From Bacillota bacterium (GTDB lineage Bacteria; Bacillota; DTU025), in assembly GCA_003456765.1 (NCBI GenBank), contig DMOT01000158.1, positions 1-6,708 on the forward strand: 6,708 nt of DNA, given 5' to 3'. Position numbers and translations under genes: made by a program. Each line of letters starts with the position of its first letter. Within the stretch, counting starts at the first letter, position 1. The notes under the pieces were generated by a model. That model saw only the letters and a program-made list of their open reading frames with translations. It was not told where the DNA came from and did no database searches. This document shows positions 1-5,309 of this stretch, piece after piece.

Positions 1-147
1 AAGGGCTCCATCAAGCTGGGGTCCGGCGAGTACAGCTTCACAGAAGGCGAAGCATACATGATACCTGCAAACACAGCCCACAGCTTCCGGAGCAACTACG
101 AGGAGGGGCTGGAGTTTGTGATAATCATGTGGGGAGAGGGTGCATGA
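1..147 (+). CDS. Cupin-domain protein, C-terminal fragment (5' end outside window)
   Basis: An open frame runs from the first base to a TGA at 145-147, giving the last 48 residues of a protein. The stretch GEAYMIPANTAHSFRSN (residues 16-32 of the fragment) fits the second conserved cupin motif, G-x5-P-x-G-x2-H-x3-N, with Asn in place of the second Gly and the final Asn one position late. The His is the residue that usually binds metal in this motif. The following strand (LEFVIIMWGEG) looks like the final beta strands of a small single-domain cupin. Such proteins can be stand-alone metal-binding enzymes, sugar or amino-acid binding modules, or the sensor half of a regulator. The first cupin motif and everything upstream are missing, so substrate and function cannot be assigned. 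The cupin fold is fairly secure; anything more specific is not. Confidence 0.8.
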   Translation, partial: KGSIKLGSGEYSFTEGEAYMIPANTAHSFRSNYEEGLEFVIIMWGEGA

Positions 148-153
148 ACACAT

Positions 154-219
154 GCTCCGGTCTTGAGAACCCCAACCCGAACCCGAACCTGTCTCGAGGC
201 GGAGTCTCCAGACCGGAGC
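154..219. repeat. Perfect 10-bp inverted repeat with nested arms
   Basis: GCTCCGGTCT at 154-163 is the exact reverse complement of AGACCGGAGC at 210-219. Inside, CTTGAGA (162-168) can pair with TCTCGAG (192-198) using one G-T wobble, and GGAGTCTCC (201-209) is itself a 4+1+4 inverted repeat. As RNA this could form a branched structure starting 6 bases after the cupin stop codon. There is no T-run after the right arm, so it is not a standard intrinsic terminator. It could be a 3' end-protecting structure or part of the repeat element to its right. Confidence 0.6.
168..191 (+). repeat. Four tandem AACCCN hexamers
   Basis: The sequence reads AACCCC, AACCCG, AACCCG, AACCTG in uninterrupted 6-base steps. 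It fills the loop of the inverted repeat at 154-219. It is a short microsatellite-like tract; I know of no function for it. Confidence 0.6.
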
Positions 220-227
220 GCCGTACT

Positions 228-306
228 GACCCGCCAGTGGGTCGAATCTCAGGGTGGATGGCCCGCGGGCAGGTCACTTTTCCAAAAAACGGCCCACCAT
301 TGGGTC
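228..306. repeat. Palindrome triplet A (three 16-bp palindromic repeats)
   Basis: Three 16-bp units lie at 228-243 (GACCCGCCAGTGGGTC), 260-275 (GGCCCGCGGGCAGGTC) and 291-306 (GGCCCACCATTGGGTC), separated by 16 and 15 bp. All share G at position 1, CCC at 3-5, C at 7 and GGTC at 13-16. The outer arms are complementary or nearly so, which allows hairpins or two-fold symmetric protein sites. Start-to-start spacing is 32 and 31 bp, close to three turns of B-DNA. Each unit matches the unit at the same rank in block B better than its neighbours, so the block appears to have been duplicated as a whole. Confidence 0.75.
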
Positions 307-434
307 AACGTGCCCGGCGAATGCAAATAGGAAAGCGGTGCATGGCCACCACGAATCATATGCCCAGCTATGGAGGCTCCAGTTTTCGCACAGAATCCAG
401 AGCGATAAGGACTTGGCGCGCCTGCTTGCCGATT

Positions 435-513
435 GACCCACCAGTAGGTCGAATTATACAAAAACGACCCGCTAGCGGGTCGCTTGCCCGGAAAAGCGGC
501 CCACCACCGGGTC
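435..513. repeat. Palindrome triplet B (three 16-bp palindromic repeats)
   Basis: Units lie at 435-450 (GACCCACCAGTAGGTC), 466-481 (GACCCGCTAGCGGGTC, a perfect palindrome) and 498-513 (GGCCCACCACCGGGTC), separated by 15 and 16 bp. Against block A the first and third units match at 14 of 16 positions and the middle unit at 12 of 16. The spacers are related too: the first spacer begins GAAT in both blocks, and the second has CTT, CC and AAAA at similar places. The offset between corresponding units is 206-207 bp. On the minus strand the middle unit is followed by GTTTTTGT, which gives an intrinsic-terminator look in that direction. Function unknown; it could be a degenerate mobile-element end, operator array or terminator cluster. 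Confidence 0.75.
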
Positions 514-662
514 ACCCCCCCTCCTAAGCTCTCCTCCGCCAAAACCACGCCGCATCAAGAGCACGCATCCCCCATCTCCATCGTCTCCATTGGCTTTCCA
601 GGCGCCATGACACACCAACTATGCGCACCGTAGGCAAAAACGCTAATATGAACATAGCTGAG

Positions 663-687
663 TGCAACCTTTTCGCCCCCGCCCGCC
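663..687 (+). promoter_or_regulatory. Candidate ECF-type promoter for the sigma operon
   Basis: TGCAAC at 663-668 followed by CTTTT resembles the -35 element of many Gram-positive ECF promoters (TGAAAC/TGCAAC with a T-tract). A weaker -10 candidate, CGCC at 684-687, lies 15 bases downstream, where CGTC about 16 bases away would be expected. Transcription would start near 693-697, just ahead of the sigma gene. ECF sigma operons commonly autoregulate, which supports this reading. The -10 mismatch and short spacer keep confidence low. Confidence 0.4.
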
Positions 688-730
688 TCTCAATAGGTGA
701 AGGGGGGAAGAGCTGTTGCCATCTACGGTA

Positions 731-736
731 AGGGAG
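731..736 (+). promoter_or_regulatory. Ribosome binding site favouring ATG 743 for the sigma factor
   Basis: AGGGAG lies 6 bases before the ATG at 743. A competing purine tract, AGGGGGG at 701-707, lies 8 bases before an in-frame TTG at 716. Both are usable. The ATG with the closer-to-consensus GGAG core is preferred. Confidence 0.5.
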
Positions 737-742
737 TTATCT

Positions 743-1321
743 ATGCCCATGCGTCTCGAGGCAAGAACCTCATGTGAAGAGCCGCTTTCGGTTCGGCTCA
801 AGGCAGGCCAAGAAGAAGCCGCGGATGAGCTGGTCGTTCTCTACGCCGACCGTCTCCTGCGGGCTGCCACTCTCATCCTGGGCGATGCCAGCCTGGCTGA
901 AGATGCAGTCCAGGAGACATTGCTATCGGTTGTAACCCGCATCGATCAGTTCCGCGGAGAATCCGCACTCTATTCCTGGATGTATACCATCCTTATAAGG
1001 CACTGCCGCCATTATCAGCGTCACCGGCGAAAAACCCAAAGCAGCTCTAGCCTTTTGCCGCCTGAGGATTTTTCGCACATTCCCGATCCTGAACCCCCCA
1101 TCGAAGACGCGTGGGAGCGCTGTCAGGAAGGCAGACGAGTAAGCCGAGCCGTCGAGGGCCTTCCGCCCCGATATCGGGAAGTCATCGTGATGTTCTACTA
1201 CGAGGAATTTTCGATCCCTGAAATATCGGATATGACAGGCAAGCCTGTCGGCACAATCAAGAGCCTCTTGCACAGAGGCAGACGAAAACTGGCTGAAACT
1301 CTTGGGGGTGAGGAACTGTGA
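743..1321 (+). CDS. RNA polymerase sigma factor, ECF (sigma-70 region 2/region 4) family
   Basis: The 192-residue product has the two-domain ECF layout. Region 2 spans about residues 27-97: LAEDAVQETLLSV is the core-binding helix of region 2.2, and ALYSWMYTILIRHCRHYQRH is region 2.3/2.4, which melts and reads the -10 element. A Pro/Ser-rich linker follows at about 98-125. Region 4 spans about 132-188; LPPRYREVIVMFYYEEFSIPEI and the helix-turn-helix TGKPVGTIKSLLHRGRRKL should bind the -35 element. There is no region 1.1 or 3, as is normal for ECF factors, and the length is typical. An in-frame TTG at 716 would add nine residues. The stop overlaps the GTG of the next gene by 4 bases, which suggests coupled translation with a membrane partner that probably holds the sigma factor inactive. 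The ECF assignment is secure; the subgroup and target genes are not visible. Confidence 0.93.
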   Translation: MPMRLEARTSCEEPLSVRLKAGQEEAADELVVLYADRLLRAATLILGDASLAEDAVQETLLSVVTRIDQFRGESALYSWMYTILIRHCRHYQRHRRKTQSSSSLLPPEDFSHIPDPEPPIEDAWERCQEGRRVSRAVEGLPPRYREVIVMFYYEEFSIPEISDMTGKPVGTIKSLLHRGRRKLAETLGGEEL

Positions 1322-1728
1322 AGAAAAACAGGCTGACACGGGCGTTGCAAGATGAGATGAAGCAGGTGTCGTTCAGCGACGAGAAGAAGCAGCGCCTTGC
1401 CATGAAACTCAGGCAGGCGATGCATACAGGCGCCGCCCTGGGCCCTAATACAGTACCCGGCGCGACCGCCCTCGAAAAGCCCAATCGCAAATCAACATCC
1501 ACTACGTGGTGGACCAGGGTCGCCGAGCGCGCAAGAGCCTTCTGGGACGGAACGACTGAGATCCCCGTGCCCGCAGCAGCTGCAGCTCTTCTTCTTGTGG
1601 GGATAGGGATGTGGGGACAGCTGTCCTCCCTGTTCTTAGTCGACCAGAGCACCGCTGCCCTCATGATGCAGGCCGGAAGCGACATGGAAACGGCGTCCAT
1701 AATAAGCCAAGGAGTGAGCCTCCTATGA
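1318..1728 (+). CDS. Putative anti-sigma factor, single-pass membrane protein
   Basis: The 136-residue product starts at GTG 1318, overlapping the sigma factor stop, with a GGGGGTGAGG purine tract just upstream. Residues 1-80 are hydrophilic, and the first 35 (LTRALQDEMKQVSFSDEKKQRLAMKLRQAM, written here only to residues 6-35) look like two amphipathic helices. Residues about 83-108 form one hydrophobic membrane segment (VPAAAAALLLVGIGMWG onward). Residues 109-136 would be a short outside tail. Gene order directly after an ECF sigma factor, coupled translation and this topology together point to a membrane anti-sigma factor that would bind the sigma factor through the cytosolic part. I see none of the His/Cys residues of the zinc-binding anti-sigma (ZAS) motif; the protein has no Cys at all. 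The role rests on context; no family is recognised. Confidence 0.65.
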   Translation: MKKNRLTRALQDEMKQVSFSDEKKQRLAMKLRQAMHTGAALGPNTVPGATALEKPNRKSTSTTWWTRVAERARAFWDGTTEIPVPAAAAALLLVGIGMWGQLSSLFLVDQSTAALMMQAGSDMETASIISQGVSLL

Positions 1729-4124
1729 GCCGAACGATAAGGGTAAAGAACAAGCACCTGGTTATCGCCGCCCTGCTCCTCATATCCCTCGCGGGCCTCG
1801 CGAGAGCCTCGGGCGGGGCCTACTTGCTCAAGATGGCCGAGCGCGCGCGCGAAAACCGCGACCCGGTGAAGGCCCTTGCCTACTATGACAAGTTCATCTC
1901 CGAATACCCGGACGATGAAAGGATACCGGACGCCCTGTACTGGTCGGCCTCTCTCCTGCCGGACAATCAAAGCTTTAGGGCTGTTATCTTCCCAAGCAGC
2001 ATGTGGACAACGCGGAGCCACAATGTGATCGACGAGATTCCCGAAGAAGCATTGAGCAAGGAAGAAAGACTGCTCGAGATATACACGATGTACTCCGATC
2101 ACTGGTCGGCCCCTCACGCCACGCATCAGCTGGCGGTTGCCTTGTACCATTCAGGTGATCCGAGAGCTGAGGAGTATCTCCTCAAGGCAGCCTCGGAAGG
2201 AAGAAACATGGGCAACCGCATTGAAGCCGCCTTTCTCCTGGTCGACATGTACGTCGCGGAAGGCCGGTTTGACGATGCAGAGGCCATGCTCGATTACTGC
2301 GCCACGGAAATGCCCACAGCCCGCCGCGAAGAGCAGCAGCTTAGGAGGGGCGATCTTCTGGTTGCAATGGGGGACTATCAAGGGGCAAGAGCAGCCTATG
2401 AGAAGATCCTCGAGATGTTCGAAGATGAAGACCGGCTTCGGCAGGAAACGTATGAGCAGCCCGGAGATCCTGGTTCCACTTCGGATAAGATCGCATCTAT
2501 TAGAATCCCCCACAGCGAGAGAGTCGACGCCAGGATAGCCGCTCTCAATGCCCTTGAGGGCGCAGACGCCGGTGCAGGCATGGGAGAGATCAAAGGCATC
2601 GTGCTCCTTGATGGGAAACCCTTGCCGGGTGCACGCATCATTGTGCGTGAGGTTAAGGAGACTACTGCTTTCTCCACAGACTACACTGGCCTCCCCGCGT
2701 TCACCGTGCTCGATGATGGCAAGTTCCATTTCAGTCTGCCCGCAGGATGCCGATACGAGGTGGGAATTGCCCTGGGCCATCGGGAATCCAAAGAGGTCGA
2801 GGGATATCACCTTCAGATGGTCGGCGCTCAATTCACCCTCGAACGAGGCGAAACAAGAGAAGTCGCCTTGCATTTCGCAGAACCCGTGGAAATCTTAGAA
2901 CCGCTGACTGGCTTTGTCTACGACGGAAGGCCATTCACGGTGAGATGGAATCCATATCCCGGCGCCCATGCGTACAGCCTCAGTTTTCATTCGATCAGCT
3001 ACGGCGAACACGGCTACAATTCTATGGGCATGAGTTCGCTGAGGACTGCTGATACGGTCTTTGAGATCAACAGCATTCCCGAAGTTCAGTTCGGTGCCTT
3101 CGCCTCCGACGACAAAGGCGTCCTTCCCATCTACCTGACAGGAGTTGCAGAGGCGTATTCATTACGGATTCTGGCCCTCGACGAGCACGGCAGTGTCATG
3201 TCTTCCAGCAACGGCCTGTATTTTGGAGCGGGCCCCAATCCGAAAGGACTCATAGAAGTTGAGCCGCGGAAACTCCGGGAAGAAGAGAAGCTTCTCATGG
3301 ACAGGAAGTATGACGAAGCCGTTCTCAAGCTCGAAGAGGCAATAAAGCGAAATACCCATGACATCAGGGCATTGGAGATCCTGTCCCGCATCTACTTCAT
3401 GGGCACTTACTACACAACCCAGGATGAGTCCATCCATGAGATGGCCCATGTGGACCTTGAGCGGAGCAGAGACATTCTTGAGGCCCTCGTAGCACTCGAG
3501 CCAAGCCGAGAGCACCTCAATGCCCTGGCGGTCGTATGCACCAACCTGGACGACAGGGAAGGCGCTGCCAGCGCCTATAAAACGATGCTGGAATGCGGGT
3601 TCGAAAGCAGTGTTAACCTTAATACACTGGCCTACTACGCCCTCACGGTCGAGGATGACTACCAGCAAGCGCTCGCCTACGCAGAGCGAGCGAAGGGCAT
3701 GGCAGAAGAGCACTACGATCCCCTTCCCCTTACAGGCCTGTATGTCATGACCGGCCAATGCAGCAAAGCAGTAGACCTACTCCAAAACCTCAAGGCCCAG
3801 GGACCCAGGGGCACCTCTGAGCTTGAAGAGAGCCTGCGGCGATACACGGAGCTGAATGTGGGAGTCTCACCGACCAGCGAGCGCCGCAACAACTACCTGG
3901 GAACAGTCAGCCACTCCTTCCTGGAAGCGCAGCAGATCTGGCAGGAAGACAAAAGCGCACATAGCTCCTTCTTGCTGCTGGTGGCAAGGCTTTCAGATCC
4001 ATTGCGGCACTACCACAGAGAGGAGCTGCGCCGGCGAATAGACGAATTCCAGGCTCTATACGGCAGTGACGCTCCCGTGCTCGCAGATGTCATAGAAGCC
4101 CTGGCATGGGCTGGGTGGGTGTAG
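1725..4124 (+). CDS. Exported TPR-repeat protein with central beta-sandwich region
   Basis: The 799-residue product starts at ATG 1725, which overlaps the preceding TGA as ATGA and has AAGGAG at 1709-1714. The frame is open further upstream, but that part lies inside the previous gene. Residues 7-29 form a basic-then-hydrophobic signal sequence ending LARASG, so export is likely, with possible cleavage after the ARA. Helical repeats follow: about 30-76 (KALAYYDKFISEYPDDERIP, as in TPR/BamD-type repeats) and 134-235. Residues about 287-385 resemble a carboxypeptidase regulatory-like beta domain (GEIKGIVLLDGKPLPGARI; then DDGKFHFSLPAG). Residues about 386-502 resemble a fibronectin III or Ig-like fold (FTVRWNPYPGAHAYSLSF). 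A second TPR array spans about 508-710, then a helical C-terminus. No catalytic motif is seen. As the third gene of a sigma/anti-sigma operon it may be a surface scaffold, signal sensor or main output of the system; that is inference. Confidence 0.85.
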   Translation: MSRTIRVKNKHLVIAALLLISLAGLARASGGAYLLKMAERARENRDPVKALAYYDKFISEYPDDERIPDALYWSASLLPDNQSFRAVIFPSSMWTTRSHNVIDEIPEEALSKEERLLEIYTMYSDHWSAPHATHQLAVALYHSGDPRAEEYLLKAASEGRNMGNRIEAAFLLVDMYVAEGRFDDAEAMLDYCATEMPTARREEQQLRRGDLLVAMGDYQGARAAYEKILEMFEDEDRLRQETYEQPGDPGSTSDKIASIRIPHSERVDARIAALNALEGADAGAGMGEIKGIVLLDGKPLPGARIIVREVKETTAFSTDYTGLPAFTVLDDGKFHFSLPAGCRYEVGIALGHRESKEVEGYHLQMVGAQFTLERGETREVALHFAEPVEILEPLTGFVYDGRPFTVRWNPYPGAHAYSLSFHSISYGEHGYNSMGMSSLRTADTVFEINSIPEVQFGAFASDDKGVLPIYLTGVAEAYSLRILALDEHGSVMSSSNGLYFGAGPNPKGLIEVEPRKLREEEKLLMDRKYDEAVLKLEEAIKRNTHDIRALEILSRIYFMGTYYTTQDESIHEMAHVDLERSRDILEALVALEPSREHLNALAVVCTNLDDREGAASAYKTMLECGFESSVNLNTLAYYALTVEDDYQQALAYAERAKGMAEEHYDPLPLTGLYVMTGQCSKAVDLLQNLKAQGPRGTSELEESLRRYTELNVGVSPTSERRNNYLGTVSHSFLEAQQIWQEDKSAHSSFLLLVARLSDPLRHYHREELRRRIDEFQALYGSDAPVLADVIEALAWAGWV

Positions 4125-4166
4125 AGAGCGCCTGTTGTGAATGAAATACGTGTGATTCATGTGGCA

Positions 4167-4193
4167 GAGGCCGATGCTAAAAGCGTCGGCCTC
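4167..4193. terminator. Shared hairpin between convergent genes
   Basis: An 11-bp stem (GAGGCCGATGC paired with GCGTCGGCCTC, one G-T wobble) encloses the loop TAAAA. It sits 42 bases after the stop of the TPR gene and 42 bases after the stop of the minus-strand DUF89 gene, exactly midway between them. Neither side has a good T-run after the stem, so it may act as a weak bidirectional terminator or as a transcript 3' end stabiliser. Confidence 0.6.
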
Positions 4194-4235
4194 CCGAATC
4201 TTCAATCCAATGCGGCTGCCCCACATGTGCCTCAG

Positions 4236-5111
4236 CTACCTGCGAAGCAACACATAATCCCCGAGGCTTGCCCCGGTATCTCTGGCCACTACCTCACACT
4301 TCGCCTTCAGAACGAAGTAGACTGTGCGGCCCGCGGAGTCGCTGAGCGTTTCGTAGTTCCCCTGGCCTTTGCTGATCACAACGTCCGCTTCCCGGTAGAT
4401 CTCCAGGAACTCCGGGTCGGCGTCATCGAGAACAAGGCCGGGGGCACCGCACCCTGTATCCACAATGATCGCATCATGCTCCAAGCCTGATGCTACAGCA
4501 TCCTCCACTGTCGCGTCATTTATCATGGGAACGCTCCTGACTCCGTAAAATACGTTCGGCTCAGTCCCGCTCCCGCAAGCCCTCTTGATCTCTGAGATCA
4601 AGATGCGGTCAAGCACTGTCTCGCCTGCATTGTCGGCGACAATCAACACATTTCTTGCACCCGGAAGATCTCCGCGGAGGGCTTTCAGGTCAGAGAGGGC
4701 AAACCCTCTGTCTAGTTCTTCCATGAGGACGGCTTCCATGTCTTGAGTGCGCAGATCACCGTATACTCCAGCGTCCAGAAGGTTGCCCGCCGCCGATACT
4801 TCCAAAGCCCTGAGCAATCTGTCGACATCGCCCTCAACAAGCCTCTTCAGCCTCGGGTAAACACCCCTGGCCATAGCGATGCTATCTTCCTTTACCTTCT
4901 TGTAAGGATCCGGATTGCCAGAGTACTGCTTGACCAGATCGTGGACGGCCCTGCTCATCTCCGCCGGAGTTCTATAAGAATCGTACTTCCCGAGCGCCTC
5001 CAGGGATGCGAAGACTATCTTCTTATGAATACCAGTATCAGCGGTTGTGAGGCGGGCCGCCTCCAGTGCCTGCCTCACATTACAATGAACACAGTCCAGA
5101 TGAACCTGCAT
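4236..5111 (-). CDS. DUF89 / ARMT1-like damage-control phosphatase family protein
   Basis: The 291-residue product fits the prokaryotic DUF89 family (subfamily I) over its whole length. The N-terminus carries LDCVHCNVRQA with the CxxC pair (residues 7 and 10) seen in that subfamily. Metal- and phosphate-site motifs follow in order: AAGNLLD (about 107-113), VADNAGETVLDR (about 158-169; Asp160 and Asn161 are the expected metal ligands), GVRSVPMINDAT (about 190-201) and ISKGQGNYETL (about 246-256). Characterised members are divalent-metal-dependent phosphatases acting on sugar phosphates and damaged phosphometabolites, and are cytosolic. The exact substrate here is unknown. ATG 5111 is chosen because GGAGG lies 6 bases upstream; the in-frame TTG at 5117 directly abuts that site and cannot use it. 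It lies downstream of murJ on the same strand, 198 bases away, with a palindrome in the gap, so it may have its own promoter. Confidence 0.9.
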   Translation of the reverse strand: MQVHLDCVHCNVRQALEAARLTTADTGIHKKIVFASLEALGKYDSYRTPAEMSRAVHDLVKQYSGNPDPYKKVKEDSIAMARGVYPRLKRLVEGDVDRLLRALEVSAAGNLLDAGVYGDLRTQDMEAVLMEELDRGFALSDLKALRGDLPGARNVLIVADNAGETVLDRILISEIKRACGSGTEPNVFYGVRSVPMINDATVEDAVASGLEHDAIIVDTGCGAPGLVLDDADPEFLEIYREADVVISKGQGNYETLSDSAGRTVYFVLKAKCEVVARDTGASLGDYVLLRR

Positions 5112-5117
5112 ATTCAA

Positions 5118-5122
5118 CCTCC
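5118..5122 (-). promoter_or_regulatory. Ribosome binding site of the DUF89 gene
   Basis: The minus strand reads GGAGG, then six bases (TTGAAT), then ATG. This spacing fixes the start at 5111 rather than at the TTG next to the site. Confidence 0.75.
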
Positions 5123-5229
5123 ATCAATAGCCTTAAACCAACTGCGGCGCCGCACATCACAGGCATGGCACAGATCCCGAGCGCAAACCGCACTGCAAGG
5201 ACGCGCAAACCCTGTCGCAAAGGTGTTAC

Positions 5230-5244
5230 ATAAGTGTCACTTAT
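5230..5244. promoter_or_regulatory. Perfect 7+1+7 palindrome, candidate operator
   Basis: ATAAGTG, a central T, then CACTTAT form a perfect inverted repeat in the gap upstream of the DUF89 gene. It is AT-rich in GC-rich surroundings. On the minus strand it overlaps TATAAG, which could be a -10 element, though I see no good -35 partner. A dimeric repressor site over a promoter is the simplest reading. I cannot name the regulator. Confidence 0.45.
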
Positions 5245-5269
5245 ATGTCGCACGGCGCTTTGACCCAGT

Positions 5270-5289
5270 GGGTGCACAGCATGTGCCCC
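5270..5289 (-). terminator. Weak hairpin just after murJ
   Basis: On the minus strand GGGGCACA, loop TGC, and TGTGCACCC form an 8-bp stem with one bulged A, starting 20 bases after the murJ stop. There is no T-run behind it, so termination is uncertain. The overlapping sequence ACCCAGTGGGT (5263-5273) can form a competing hairpin. Confidence 0.3.
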
Positions 5290-5309
5290 ATGTAGATCAA
5301 CAGGCGTTT

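Larger units (their letters stand above)
148..742. other. Long intergenic region rich in inverted and palindromic repeats
   Basis: Nearly 600 bases separate the cupin stop codon from the sigma factor start. Open frames exist on both strands across 129-548, but they are low-complexity translations of the repeats (for example DPPVGRI appears twice because the DNA repeats) and have no ribosome binding site or family resemblance, so I do not call them genes. The left part (154-219) is an inverted repeat enclosing hexamers. The middle (228-513) holds two blocks of three palindromes. Positions 307-434, between the blocks, show no clear structure. Positions 514-650 are pyrimidine-rich at first and then featureless to me. 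The right end carries the presumed sigma operon promoter. Confidence 0.7.

Noticed and set aside
228..513. CRISPR array
   Set aside because: The repeats are only 16 bp and variable, the spacers are 15-16 bp and related to each other between blocks, and no cas genes are present. CRISPR repeats are longer and near-identical with unique spacers of about 30 bp or more.
228..513. Ends of an IS21-like insertion sequence
   Set aside because: The minus-strand wording (GGGTC or GGGCC followed by G and a T-run) recalls multiple terminal repeats of some IS21-type elements, but the two blocks are in direct rather than inverted orientation, there is no transposase remnant between them, and I cannot verify the similarity without a search.
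129..548. Protein-coding frames on both strands of the repeat region (129-527 plus, 249-548 minus)
   Set aside because: Both translate the palindromic repeats into low-complexity Pro/Gly/Arg or Trp-rich peptides. The plus frame overlaps the cupin end, neither has a clear ribosome binding site, and the repeat offset of 207 bp being a multiple of three explains the repeated peptide words.
520..715. Riboswitch or leader RNA ahead of the sigma operon
   Set aside because: The likely transcript start is near 695, leaving only a short leader, and I see no conserved riboswitch core or attenuator hairpin with a T-run before the start codon.
1611..1724. Upstream extension of the TPR protein by 38 residues
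   Set aside because: It would overlap the membrane protein gene deeply and has no signal-peptide character. The ATG at 1725 has a good AAGGAG site, an ATGA overlap and a signal sequence directly after it.
1257..2150. 297-codon minus-strand open frame, and another at 2151-2873
   Set aside because: They lie antisense to the sigma, membrane protein and TPR genes, have no recognisable domains and are typical shadows in GC-rich coding DNA.
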